Below the pieces are notes generated by a model. The model did not search any database and was not told where the DNA came from. It was given only the letters and a program-made list of their open reading frames with translations. From Lunularia cruciata (lineage: Eukaryota > Streptophyta > Marchantiopsida > Lunulariales > Lunulariaceae), in assembly GCA_948567375.1 (NCBI GenBank), contig OX419760.1, forward strand, positions 43,090,001 to 43,154,000: a stretch of 64,000 bases of DNA, given 5' to 3'. This document shows, piece after piece, positions 42,701 through 54,154 of the stretch. The number at the start of each line of letters is the position of its first letter. Within the stretch, counting starts at the first letter, position 1. The translations under genes were made by a program, and so were the position numbers.

Positions 42701-44600
42701 CACTCCTTGGTGGTTTTACCTCAAGTACTAGAAGAAATCCACACCATGGGGTTAAACCTTAGTACTACACCATCTCTTGTAATAGTACCCCTACTTGTAG
42801 TAGCACCATCTCCAACTAGTGCATCTCCATTAGATACACCAATGCTACTAGAGCTAGAATTCATGGGTATTGCCATGGAGATTTATCCTAGCAACCAAGC
42901 TTGAAGTAATGGTGATGTAGTTTGAAGACCAATATTATCACCATAGATTGACTCCTCCAAGTGAGCTCCCTTGAACTCATGATAATCATCTAATGGTAGA
43001 CCTTCCATCATGATCACTCATCAATGTAGCTCTATCTACAACAACTACACTAGGGGAAAAGGTGACCTATAATATGCCATCACAACACATACTCTCACGG
43101 TCTGCAAATCATTAGTTCTTACCTCAATGGAGAGAAACATAGGTAGTTTGATTGGTCATAACTCCATCCTCACTAATAAGAGCACATTAGAGCACCAATG
43201 CTCTAAAGTCAAGGTACCTCACACACACATGGTACACAAATATAAAATATATAATAGAGAAGATTTAATCATAAGAAGTCAACACAAAACACTCCATCTC
43301 ATAAATCAACACCATATGGACTTATCCCTATTTGGCATTTGACTTAATAAGAATGTATACCTACTCTAAACTACTAAAATCACCAAGGATGGGATCAAAT
43401 TGTCTATCCTAGCCAAAGTTACATGTGTATAGATATGAGTCTACTAGTCACTAGAAGAACAAATGAAGGTGGATCAATTGGCTAGAGCACCAATCTCAGA
43501 ACTAGACATTTGGGGTTCAAACCCTATTGCACACAATCTAGAAGAGTGGGCAGATTTTGCCAAATGATGACCAAAAATGACCAAAAACTAATCTAAATTG
43601 GCTAGCTCACATTAGCAAGTTGACTTGTTAGCCCATAATTCAATGCCTTGAAGCCTCTAAATCTTGAAATGTAGCCAAATGAGGTTTTTCTTCTTACTAC
43701 TCTTCCAAATGTGGCCAAGCTTCACCAACTCAAGCACTACCTAAGGCAATTTGGGCAACCTCCTCTACAATTGGCTGATTGCCAAATCTTCTACTAACTA
43801 TCAACTTGAGCCAAATTGAGAGGATGGGGATCTCCAAATGCCTAATTTGAAGAGATGGATTCCCAAATCCACCTCTAATTTTGCAAGTTGTGCTTAATTT
43901 GCACCAAATTGACCTTGATTTCACCTCCTTGTGCTCAAATTAAACACCCACTCAATTCTCAAAATTTGGTGAATGCTTCTACACACCATTTGCCCCATTA
44001 CCAAATTTGTATCAACTTGAACAAGGCTTCTACACACAATTACTCTTAGAAAAATCTAGGATCACAATCAAATGTACCAATGATCAGCCAAGCTTGGAGA
44101 TACCACCAATACACCCTCAATTCTTACACCCAAGTTTTCCTAACTCTCACTTCTCTAATGTGATCAGTTCATTCTTCCACTTGAATCACACTCAAATCAA
44201 ATCTATACTTGATCCTTCACTCAAAAATTTGCCAACAATTGGATATTGATTACAATCAAGCCACACCCACTTTAGGTGAAGCTTGTTGATCCCTATCCAC
44301 CATAGCCAAGAACTTGAAGGTTCAACATCAAAGAAGTGAGTTCTCTAGAGCTACACTTCAAAAGTATACCTCTCTACTCGACCTAGATCTTTAGCCATAA
44401 CAATATTGCTAATAGCACACCCTACAATGCAAATGCTGCAAGTGATAATGGGTCCCACCATGTGATCAATAGCCCTAACATGAAATTCAACCGCCAACAA
44501 ATAGTTCATGAGTAACTACCAAAATAACTATGACTACCAACATTACCTCTCCAACATTTGAGCAAACCACCTTTGGCACTACAAATGTTATGAGAAAAGA
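42700..44600. other. Unassigned AT-rich stretch with a tRNA-like element
   Basis: No convincing coding region. The first 600 bases may be the 5' end of G2 gag or its leader on the minus strand. From 43560 to 44260 the words CCAAATTTG and AAATTTGG recur. Apart from the tRNA-like segment at 43470-43530 I see nothing definable. Confidence 0.4.
43470..43530 (+). repeat. tRNA-like segment with A and B boxes (pseudogene or SINE head)
   Basis: TTGGCTAGAGCAC (43478-43490) fits a pol III A box and GGTTCAAACCC (43514-43524) a B box, about 24 bases apart, with tRNA-like sequence between. The T stem pairs poorly (only two or three pairs), so it cannot be a working tRNA. A SINE head or decayed tRNA copy are the alternatives. 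No obvious A-rich tail is seen. Confidence 0.45.
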
Positions 44601-45310
44601 TTGGTTAAGAATCATTACATCCATCCATTCTTTGCACTTTTGCAAATATGGTAGAGGCCGTTAATGCCCAACAATGCATGCAAGCTCTTTAGCTTTAGAA
44701 ATCATTGCCAGAAGAAGACATTTTGTTCCATTAGTATGACAACATACACTAGATGCTATGCTTTTCTTTGATTCCTTTCTTCCATGGATCATGAAATATC
44801 TTTGCTTGGCAACACAATGGAATATTGTGGTAGCAATAAGAAGAAAAAACCTATCCCATCCATATTAAAGACACAACTCAATTTGTATCTTTCACAATCT
44901 CTTCAAGTTTTTGCAATACATCAACCATCTTATGATTATTTTGATTGACTTCATTCCCTTCACCATGAAGAAAAATGGCTCAAAGACCACATCTTGTTCT
45001 AAAATTACAATATCATCCTCAACTAGCTTTGAAATTCTTGGCGCATTCTCCAATGGTCTCACCAATTTTCTTGGCTTTGGTTAATTAATGAAGGAAGCTC
45101 TATCAAGAGCCTTTGGTAGCCTTCAATGAATTGGAACAATTTCTCCTCTAAATCTAGATATTGAGGTTTGCACACATGGAATATATTGTTCTTCATTGAT
45201 ACCTCAACATTTATTGCTTTGACTTTAGTATCTTTAGCCAAGGCCAAAATATTTTGGATGGTTTTCTCATTGACACTATATTCATGTGTTATGCTCCTCA
45301 TAGAGGGTTT
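44600..45310 (-). pseudogene. Possible pogo/Tigger-like transposase remnant
   Basis: Minus strand. 45301-45059 is open and carries VNEKTIQNILALAKDTK, then KPQYLDLEEKLFQFIE, which fits the second (CENP-B type) helix-turn-helix of pogo/Tigger transposases. Further on, FNMDGIGFFF at about 44865, then CCHTNGTKCLLLAMISKAKE (about 44745-44690) and KNGWMD at about 44625 match the order of the DDE domain start. Frames change several times, and the last catalytic part was not found. I saw no terminal inverted repeats. Confidence 0.45.
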
Positions 45311-46165
45311 CTTGCCCTTGGGATTCTATATCTTTTGAATGATCTCCAAGCACTATACATCATTAAGGTGTGGTTCTCTACTTCTCTTTCATTTTGTGGT
45401 GGTTGCAATACTTTCTATAGCCATATTAAAAGAGAAAGAGTACTTCCACACTAAGTCCACAACATTTGAATAAGTCTACATTTGGTTGTTTAGATCAAAG
45501 TTTAGACTTAACCAAATGTTTATTGTTGAGACTACAAGATTTGGGTTTATTTAGAACTATGCTTTCACCCTTGTATGTACCATACCAATTGGCATCTCAA
45601 GTAATAATAGTTGCTTGTACTTTGTGCATTAATGATATGTTAAGGAACTCAATTTGGGACCCACTACTACTACTATTGTTGGTCAAAAAGCATATTCACA
45701 TGATGCATTAGCTCCTTTTCTTACATGAGCAACCTCTCCATATCCTACCAAGTTAATTTTTGAAACACATGGATCATTAGACAAATATGGTGAAACGTGA
45801 CTACTAGTCATAGGTCCCCAAGTATGCTTGATGGGTTTTCCCATCTTCTTGTTCCTGTGAACAAGAAGAGAAGCTTTTAATATAGGTAGGTGATACAGCA
45901 TTTTCAAAAAAATTACATTGAACAAGTTAGGAAACAAGATGTAGTTTAATACCATAGATCTTGTCTTTTTTGTACAAGAAATGTTTTACTAATTAGCATC
46001 CTCTTAATGGGATATTAAAAATCTCTCTCCTAAATTCTTAATCTCTTACAACTAGTTTAGTGTTGTAGTGTAAGCAATTGCTATTTATTCCATGGTTTAA
46101 TTGATTTTAAACTATTTACAATTTTAAAACCTTTAATCTTATGGCATTAGTTTCATAACTATTTA
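45310..46165. other. Unassigned AT-rich stretch left of C3
   Basis: No supported gene. An open frame at 45955-45683 (minus, 90 codons) has no recognisable motif. It may include the lost N-terminus of the transposase remnant. The last five bases, ATTTA (46161-46165), are the left TSD of C3. Confidence 0.4.
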
Positions 46166-46580
46166 TGTAAAAGACCAAGACCAAGGAGATAAAAAATAGG
46201 AGAAAGGAAGATCACATTGGGACACTTGAATGTGGGTAAACTTCAAATGCCTAGCATGAGCTTTGGTTCTTGTATTTCTAGGGAGCATACAAGGCTCTTG
46301 ATAAGCTTCTCAAGAAGCTTCCTTGAGCTACTTTCTTGGAGTGCAAGCCAAGTAATTGAGAAGCTTCTCAAGAAGCTTCCTTCTAGAAATTGCCTACTTG
46401 ACTTGCAAGCTAAGCTAGTTGGAAGCTTCTAGAAGCTACTTACTTGGGATACATGCTAAGCTAATCGAGAAGCTTCCCAAGAAGCTACTTAGATACTTTT
46501 GGAATATTCTATGCTAATTTGGCATATTCACTAATTTGTTAGCCCTAACTAACTTTGTTTCTAAACTTCATATTGTTACG
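46166..46580 (-). repeat. 3' LTR of C3 (415 bp)
   Basis: Minus-strand LTR whose first base pair has changed (CGTAACAAT in place of TGTAACAAT). Contains a perfect heat-shock-type trimer at 46422-46434. The TATA position near 46270 is changed to TAGAAATA. Confidence 0.9.
46422..46434 (-). promoter_or_regulatory. Heat-shock-element-like trimer in C3 3' LTR
   Basis: On the minus strand TTCTAGAAGCTTC, the same site as in C1 (23441-23453). Confidence 0.55.
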
Positions 46581-47996
46581 TATTCCCTCACCGCTAGTCG
46601 GTGACGTCCTCATTTCCATTGAAGCTTCAAACTCCTTGATGGCCATTTGTGCATTTTGGAGATGAGAAAGAGGTTCCCATGTGGCATCATGAAGGGGATA
46701 CCCTTTCCAAAGGATCTTGTACTCCATATGTTGTTGGCGGCCTTGTTGAATGTGACGACATGCAAGGATATGATCAACTTCATATTCCTCATGATCATTG
46801 ATAGGGATGGGAACATGGGAGGTTGGACACAAGAGGGAAAATAATATGGATTAGGGGCAAAGGGTTTCAACTTGGAAATATGAAAGATAAGGTTGATGCG
46901 CATATGACAAGGCAAGGTAAGTCTATAAGCAATAAGAGAAATGAGATGTGTGACCTCAAGGGTCCTATCCAATTAGGAGCAAGTTTACGGACTTGGGTAT
47001 TGAGTGGGAGGGGTAAGCTACTAGATGAGAGCATGACTTTATCACCAACTTGAAAGGTGAGATCACAATGATGGTAGTATGCATATTGATTTTGACAATT
47101 TTGGGCAATAAGGAGGTGAGATTTGGCTTGTTGGAAGGATTGGGATATGGTGGTCAAGAAGGTTGAAGTATGTAGGACATGAGATGGAGGAAGAGCAAGA
47201 AAGGAATCTGGAACAAGTAGATCTTGGCCAAAATTGAGTAAGAAAAGAAAGAATCCGGTGCTTGCCTGTTTGGAATTATTGTGTGCAAATTCTACAACTA
47301 CAAAATATTCATCCCAATTGGTATGGTGAACATTGATAAAGGCATAAAGCATATCCTCCAATGTGCAATTTGCACATTTAGTTTGCCCATTAGTTTGAGG
47401 ATGATAGGTTGTGGACAAAGCAAGCTTGGTGTCAATTTTCTAGAAGAGTGCTTGCGAAAACTTTCTAGTGAAGCAAGGATCACGGTCAAAGATGAGTAGA
47501 TATGGTATCCCATGATGCTTTAATACATTGTCAAAGTAAATCTATGCCAAGGTCGGAGCATCCATAGTATCAACGGTTGGTGCCAAATGGATTTGCTTAC
47601 TAAGGTTATCCACAAACACCACAATGGTTGTGTGACCTTGCTTTGTCTTGGGCAAGGATATGATGAGATTTAAGATCATATGTTCCCAATGAGTAGATGG
47701 AATGGGGAGTGGTTGAAGGAGTTCACTCAGTTTTTGGTTACTAGCCTTGTTGGCATCTCTCACATGATTGGACAAACTCCCAAACATCTTGTGCCATGTT
47801 GGGCCACCACCATTTGCGTTGGAGGGTACCTAAGGTCTTGTCCACACCCATATGACCAGCAATTGGTAAATCATGGGCTTCTTGAAGGCGCACCAATCAG
47901 AGATCACCCTTGGCTAGAACATGGATCCGGTCCTCACGGAATAGAAGGCCTTCCTTGTAGAAGAAGGTATTGTACTCCTTTTCATATGCTGCAAGA
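46545..47996 (-). pseudogene. pol: C3 integrase and chromodomain
   Basis: Chromodomain at about 46800-46640 (EYEVDHILACRH, YKILWKGYPLHDATWEP). The frame continues over the purine tract into the LTR (GEGIRNNMKFRNKVS). The integrase core at 47787-47280 has NLIISLPK (first Asp changed to Asn), FVDNLSK and GQTKCANC; the Lys codon is at 47377-47379 where the catalytic Glu is expected, as in C1. Interrupted at 47996 by E2. Confidence 0.87.
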
Positions 47997-50900
47997 TGTG
48001 GTACCCACATTTTTGTTTTTTTTCTTATTTCCAAAGAAGAAGTATACAAAAGAAGTCAAATTGTGCCTGTAGGGCAGAAGAAGGCAAAGAAAAGTATCCT
48101 CGAGGTGTAACCTGAGGTAAAGTGACTTCATGTTAGAAGGCAAGATACTCGGAATTGCCCTGTCAGCATGCAACCTGAAGTAAGGAGACTTTGTCTTGGG
48201 GCGCTCAACCCAAGGCGAGGATAGTGTAACAACTTTCCTTTGAGGCAAGACATTCAAGAAGGTACCATTCACAAAAATGGTGGTCATATGCATGAGGGAC
48301 ACTTGAAGGTGACAAGAGCATGCAGGAGGTGTGATTTCTTGGTAGAAACTTGACGTGAAGAAAGACAAAGGAGGCGCGCCAGTAGAAAATTTGGGCTAAA
48401 GATGAAGCGATGGCAAGCAATTTTCCATTGCCATTAAGAAGTTGTCTTTCAAGAGATTATGGGAAGGGAAGTGTAGTTGAAGACGCGCTGGTGTGTTGAG
48501 AGGAAGTCGAGAGAGTTAATCTGGGAATCAGTAGGAAGAATAGTCCCCAATCCATAGTGGAAGAGAGAAAGATGGGAAGTGGGAAGAAGAACTCCAAATT
48601 CGCAGTGGGAAATCATGCAATTCAAAGGTTAGATGTGATCACAAGAATTGAGGTCCTAAGCAAGCTTTGGATCACATTCTTTGCATGGAACTGGAATGTT
48701 AGTTTTCTAGGTTTCATGACTAAGATCAATGAGAGTAACTGTCTTGATGGCCTTGAAGAAGAAGGGAAGAGAGGAAATCGGGCTCGATGGACAGAGTCAG
48801 ATTGGAGATTAGTATTTGGGAGAGAAGCAAGTGTAGAGCATGGTGCCACATTCTTGGGGAAGGAAGAAGTAGCCAAAGAAACCCAAGAAGTGAGAGATGC
48901 CTTCTCTTTGAAGCGCATGAAGAATGGTTACAAAGTGGATAGCTATAAGGATCCTATCAAGAGAGGGACTATGAGTGCTCTAATGGCAACCTTGAAGCTG
49001 GAGAGAACAACTTATGTGATGAAAAACCAAGCGGTATTCTTCCATAAGATGTTTGCAGGAGAGCCAATTAATTGGGCAAAGTGTTTCCATCAGAGCACTC
49101 AATAGATGATGTGGAATTTGCGAGACAAGTCGCTTCCACATTACATTGTGCCATTTGCAACCCAGTTCTATTTGGGGCTAAACTTGCTCAATGTGGTAGA
49201 GAGACACAAGATGGTGTCCTATTTCCACCCCAACTTGCAAAGAGATGTTGATGTGGAGGAGTAGCAGTACATCCTACAAATCAGGAGTAGTGATGAGTAC
49301 TACAAGCAGACGGGGCAAAGTGTGCAATTGAAGGTGAGCACTCCAAAGTTGAAGAAGAGGAGTTGACACGGAGAAGAAGAAGAAGTAGAGAAGGCATGAC
49401 CTCAAAAAGCTAGAAAGGTGAACCCAAGGAGTGAATTGGTGGTAATCGCATCATCGGAAAAGAGTCAGAAGGGGAGGATGAGTGCAAGTTCAAAGACTCG
49501 AAGAAGGAGGAAGAACTTGAGTTCATGGTTCAGAGTGGGGACACAAGTAGTGCTAGTGATGACGGAGTAGAGATGTAGTTGGTACCCAAAGAGGAGGAAG
49601 ACAAGATGGAGACGGAGGAGAAAGGTAACTTGAAACTAGAAGACAAAGTTCTAGAGCATGAGAAAAAGAGAGTTACAATTCAGAGGGGAGTCTGTTCCAG
49701 ACATAAGGTGAAGTATGAAGCAGGGCCAAGTAAGGTAAAAAGAAGGGGAGAGTGGAAGTTTAGGGAGCAAAGAATCCATTCCTATAAGGCGATTGCGGCT
49801 AAGAAGGTGAGTTTCAAGTGAGGAAGAGGCAAAGAAGTAGATAAGTCCGCAAGCCGAGGTAATTTTGAGTGAAGGAGTAGAGTATTTGAGGGAGATTGTA
49901 TGCCCATTGTTAGTGAAGTTAGAGCACAAGAAGAAGGAGATGCACTCAAAGTGTTTGGAGGTGAAGACTATATTGCAGGTGTTAGCTTGATTGGAAGAAG
50001 AGAACTCGAAATTGAAGAAGAGTATAATCTGAGGTGAGGAGGAAAGGGAAGTGCTACAAGTAGATGCCGTAGTGCAAAATCAAGTAATCAAGAACTTGAA
50101 GAGAGAAGTGGGGAGTAGAGAGAGAACCATAGAGCACAATGACATAGCAAGGGAAAGAGATGTAGCTGAGTATGAAATCTTGAAACAGCAGTTTGATGAT
50201 TTGAGATTAGAGAGTATCTATGCTATGGCAAGGGTAGCAGAGAAGGAGCAAGAGCTCGATAGAGTGATGGAGAGTGTAGAAGAGAAGAAGTAGCTCTAGC
50301 AAAGAGAGTTGACAATGAGATATAGAGAGGAAGAGAGATTAAAAGAGTTACTTTGCAATCTAGAGGAGAAGATTGTGCAAAAGGAGAAGGAGAAGGAGAC
50401 AGTGAAAGCCGAGTTCAAAGCGGAATTGGCAATGTATAGAGAAGATTGGCTTGTAGATCAATAATGGGAGAGAAGAATGAGGTTGGAGCCATTGAAGGAG
50501 ATAGTAACAAAGATGATTGCAATGTTGAGTACAGAAGCAAATGTGCAAATTGAAGAGATGAGGCTACAAGAGTTGAAGTTGTTGGTGTAGGAGACAAGGA
50601 GGAGAAATATGAAGGATAAAGACTTCAATGCTTTACTTATCAGTCTCAGAACTCGTGTAGATAGGAAGATATTGGAAGTGGAAGACAATATCACAATTAG
50701 ATTAGACTTAGTGAAATTAGAGATAGATAAACTTTGAAAGGATGTAAGAGCAAAACCCAAAGTAGATGACATAGGAGTACAGATATCTTTGGAGATATTA
50801 GAGAAGAGTGGGTTAGGAGATAAGGAGTTAGATAGATTACCCACAAGTGTAATTGTAGATCAGAATGAAGTAGTAGAATTGGTAGAGGAATTAGGAGTTG

Positions 50901-51775
50901 TGAAACCCAAGGATAGAGTAGTAGTGAGTGAATTACTTCAAGATTGAAAGCCAAGGAAGAAGTAGACATCAGATTGGATTAGTAACAGATTTGAGATCTC
51001 AAGAGGGAGATATGAAGAATTACATTGTCATTTTGGATCTGCAAGTTAGAAAAGTTATTGTAGAACGGTATAGTTGTTAGTAATTGTTGTTTGCTTTACT
51101 ATTTAAAGGTGGTATTTGCAGTCATATGTTGTTTAGTGCTCATAATTTCTGAGAATAGATAAAGCAAAATGTTGATTTCAATGCTCATTGCTTGAGCTTA
51201 ATTTTGAGTATCAATTTTGTGTTTATGTCTGTGAGTGTTGGGAGAATTTTGAAGTGCAAGTCAATATGTTTGTTGGATGTTGGATTCCGCAGCTTTGATC
51301 TTCATTCTATGTGTTTGATCCTGAGTGAAGTGCAATTGGAGCAATGCCTTGACAGATCGGAGAGGAATTGTAATGTTGGTAGTATTTTGCATTTATGAGT
51401 GCAACGCAAAGTTGATGTGAAGCAAGTTTGATTGAGGAAGTTGTGCCTTCAGTGAAGAGGTGGAACACAATTCAGAGGCAAAGTCATTTGGTAGGAAGTG
51501 TCGTTTTTGGGAGAGCTTGAATCATCACAATCAAGATTGTTTGGAAAGATTTGATAGAGTTGTGATTAAGAAGTGTTAATTTGTGACAAGACTACAAATC
51601 AGTGCTTGTTACTCTCTTTTGGGTATGGTTTCCACCTGAGAGATTAAAGACGCAACCAAGAAGAACTACATTGTGACATTTGACTTTGTATTTGAACATT
51701 TCGGATCAGTATCTCTGTAGGAACAAACATTACTTACCTGATTACCGCAAAAGTGATATTTGTCGGGTTGTCACA
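47997..51775 (+). mobile_element. E2: full-size E-type solo LTR (3779 bp)
   Basis: TGTGGTACCCACATTTTTG start and GGGTTGTCACA end, flanked by a perfect TSD, CAAGA (47992-47996 and 51776-51780). It is aligned with E1 over the full length and has the same length. It is inserted in C3 in the opposite orientation to C3. TATA-like TATTTAAAGG at 51100-51109. Confidence 0.93.
48410..50982 (+). pseudogene. LTR-encoded acidic coiled-coil protein, E2 copy (full span)
   Basis: Starts MASNFPLPLRS and ends after EEVDIRLD. The N-terminal domain (48557-49105, FFAWNWNVSFLGF, KNQAVFFHKMFAGEPINW) and pieces of the acidic linker and coiled coil (50051-50293, AEYEILKQQFDDLRLESI) are open. More stops and frameshifts than E1. 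It is more diverged from F and E1 than these are from each other, so it inserted earlier or comes from another sublineage. Its layout is unchanged, which supports an old, stable architecture. Confidence 0.65.
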
Positions 51776-53560
51776 CAAGATGACCTTGTATCATCTGAAA
51801 GAAATGATCTTGTTGTAGAGCTTTTTGAAACTTAATTTGGACTTTGGAGTTAGTGGATACTATCATAATTGTTGTTGTGATGAGAAGAAGAGACTTCAAA
51901 TTGAGTCATCGTGATAGGGCATCAAGGATGACATGGAACCGACCAAGTTTGTACTCAAGTTTGATGTCAAACAACTATAGTTGTTCCTCCCATCAATGAT
52001 GTTGACTCTTCATGTGTTCCAAATGTAATGTCTGCAACAAGAGCTTGTGATCAATTTGCATGACCACTTGTTTCCTCAAGAGATAATACCTCCATACCTT
52101 GGTGGTATATACCATTGCTAGTTGTTCTTGATCCCAAGCATAATAATTTCTTTCTGTTGTATTTAGTCTACAAGACACAAAGGCAATGGGATGCAATCCA
52201 TCTATGAATTCATGTTGCACTACGGCTCCACTTGCAAAGTTAGAAGCATCAAAATCAACCACACATGGTAGTTGAGGATCATATGGTTGAAGAATTGGTC
52301 TTGAAGACACCATTTGTTTTAGCTTCTAGAATGCTTCTTTTTGCTTGTTGGTCCATTGAAAGCTTGAGTTCTTCTCCAAGAGATTGGTCAATGGTGTGGC
52401 CACATGAGCATAGTAGTGAATGAAATTTTGGTGAAAGCTAGCCAATCCATTAAATACTCATACTTCAATAGCATCCTCAAATATCATACCTTGCAACTAA
52501 AGCAAACTTGCATAGGTCAAGCCTTCAATCCCATTGGAACTAATCAAGTTCCCAATAGGCAGCTCAAAATCTCCTATTGGGATTTGTCATTTCCTTGATC
52601 AATGTGCTCCATAGACTCCATTTGGGTAATTTGTTGGGGTCACTCATTCCTAAGTGGACATTTAGCAATGCAATGTCCAACTTGGCTACAAAAACAACCA
52701 CCATTTTGTTGCAATCTTTCTCTATCTATTGTACCAAGTGGTTGCCATTGGACAACATCAATCTCCATTGGTGTTGATTCCTCCATCCATGTGTAGTGTA
52801 TTGGTAAGTTTTGTGTAAGTCAAGGTTGAGACCAGATTGTTGCAACCAAAGAATCAAAGCACTCAACCAACTGCATGGTTTCTTCTACATTTTGCGATCC
52901 CGCATGGTCACCTCCAATTTGGTTTGTGACTTCAAGCCCCTCAAAAATATATCTAGAACTTCACATTCTTTTTTATCTAGAATCTACATGATGATGTTTT
53001 GTTGGAATTGCATGATATAACTCCTTATAGAGCTAATCTTCTTCAACTCTGCCAACTTATCTCATGCAGCTTGTGTGGCATTTATAGCTTGAAATCAACC
53101 AAGTATTGTATTTTTGAATTCCGCCCATATCAAGATTGGTGCAACAATTTGTCATTCAGCTCGTTCTACTCATTTAGCTCATTCCACTCAAATTTCCACC
53201 AAAGTTTTGCAACGCCATCCAATTGGCTAGAAGCCAAAAGAATCTATTTTTGTTCATCTTGAAGATTGGTACTTCAAAGTAACATTTTTAGTCAAACACA
53301 AAATTCTCCTTTATGCCCGGGAGATTCTTGCCTTCAAATACCTTTCATTTGAGAAATTGGATTCAATCTTCTCCATCTCAAACTAATGCTCTCTCTACAT
53401 GTTCTTGTTGTTGATGGTCTCATTCATCCAACAATCAAGTAAGGTACTCAATTTGTTATTGCATAGCAATGATAAAGTTGTGTATTGCTGCCATGTCTAC
53501 TACTATATCCCACTACTCCCAATTTATCTAATTTATTAATACATAGATGCAACACGTCCA
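51776..53560 (-). pseudogene. C3 RNase H and gag remains, RT deleted
   Basis: RNase H at 52313-51993 (VDFDASNFASGA, QIDHKLLLQTL). At about 52490 it passes directly to sequence matching C2 near 37600-37680 (the start of protease), so about 1.2 kb of RT is missing. The zinc-knuckle area is at about 52680 (GCFCSQVGHCIAKC, altered spacing). Gag core sequences follow to about 53500 with many stops. Confidence 0.82.
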
Positions 53561-53743
53561 CCTTTCTCCATAAGTTACAATATGGAGTATCAAGGGTTCC
53601 TCAAACATAGTGATTGCATGCAAAAAATCTTGACCAAAGTGTGAGGTGATGAATTATGTGAAACAATACTTGGGTAGTACTTGGACACAAAAATCCCGAT
53701 GGTTTGACGGAGGTGGATTTGGTGGTCCATATATTCCATCCAT
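53560..53743 (-). pseudogene. Pre-gag small ORF of C3
   Basis: Starts MDGIYGPPNPPPSNHRDF and continues, after one TAA at 53654, with TSHFGQDFLHAIT and VTYGER. It is collinear with the C2 ORF (36445-36630). The single stop is a CAA-to-TAA change. Confidence 0.6.
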
Positions 53744-53752
53744 CTTATTCAT

Positions 53753-53764
53753 GCTTTGAAACCA
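53753..53764 (-). other. Primer-binding site of C3 (mutated)
   Basis: Minus-strand TGGTTTCAAAGC, two changes from TGGTATCAGAGC, one base after the LTR end. Confidence 0.75.
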
Positions 53765-53765
53765 A

Positions 53766-54154
53766 TGTAGAAGACCAAGATCAAGGAGAGAAATAGGATA
53801 ATGGAAGATCACATTGGGACACTTGAATGTGGGTAAACTCCAAATGTCTAGCATGAGCTTTGGTTTTGGTATTTATAGGGAGAATACAAGGCTCTTGAGA
53901 AGCTTCCTTGAGCCACTTTCCTGGAATGCAAGCAAAGTTAACTAAGAAGCTTCTTTCTAGAAGTTGCCTATTTGGCTTGCAAGCTAAGCTAGTTAGAACC
54001 TTCTAGAAGCTACTTACTTGGGGTGCGAGCTAAGCTAACTGAGAAGCTTCCCAAGAAGTTTCCTAGATATTTTTAAAATATTCTAGGCTAATTTAACTTA
54101 TTCACTACTTTGTTAGCCCTAACTAACTTTGTTGCTAAACTCCTTATTGTTACA
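53766..54154 (-). repeat. 5' LTR of C3 (389 bp)
   Basis: TGTAACAATAAGGAG start (54154), TCTTCTACA end (53766). Heat-shock-type trimer at 53996-54008 (TTCTAGAAGGTTC on the minus strand). TATA-like TATAAATACC on the minus strand near 53870. Confidence 0.92.
53996..54008 (-). promoter_or_regulatory. Heat-shock-element-like trimer in C3 5' LTR
   Basis: TTCTAGAAGGTTC on the minus strand. The nn spacer has changed (GC to GG) but all three contact triplets remain, compared with C1 and the C3 3' LTR. Confidence 0.5.

Larger units (their letters stand above)
46166..54154 (-). mobile_element. Chromovirus C3, with both LTRs and perfect TSD
   Basis: Minus-strand element with 3' LTR (46166-46580) and 5' LTR (53766-54154), flanked by ATTTA on both sides (46161-46165 and 54155-54159). 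Without E2 (3779 bp plus the 5-bp TSD) it is about 4.2 kb. Most of RT and part of the protease region are deleted near 52490, where RT C-terminal sequence joins protease/gag sequence. E2 is inserted in the integrase-RNase H part. Confidence 0.93.

Noticed and set aside
43470-43530. Functional tRNA gene
   Set aside because: A and B boxes exist, but the T stem does not pair and no full cloverleaf can be formed.
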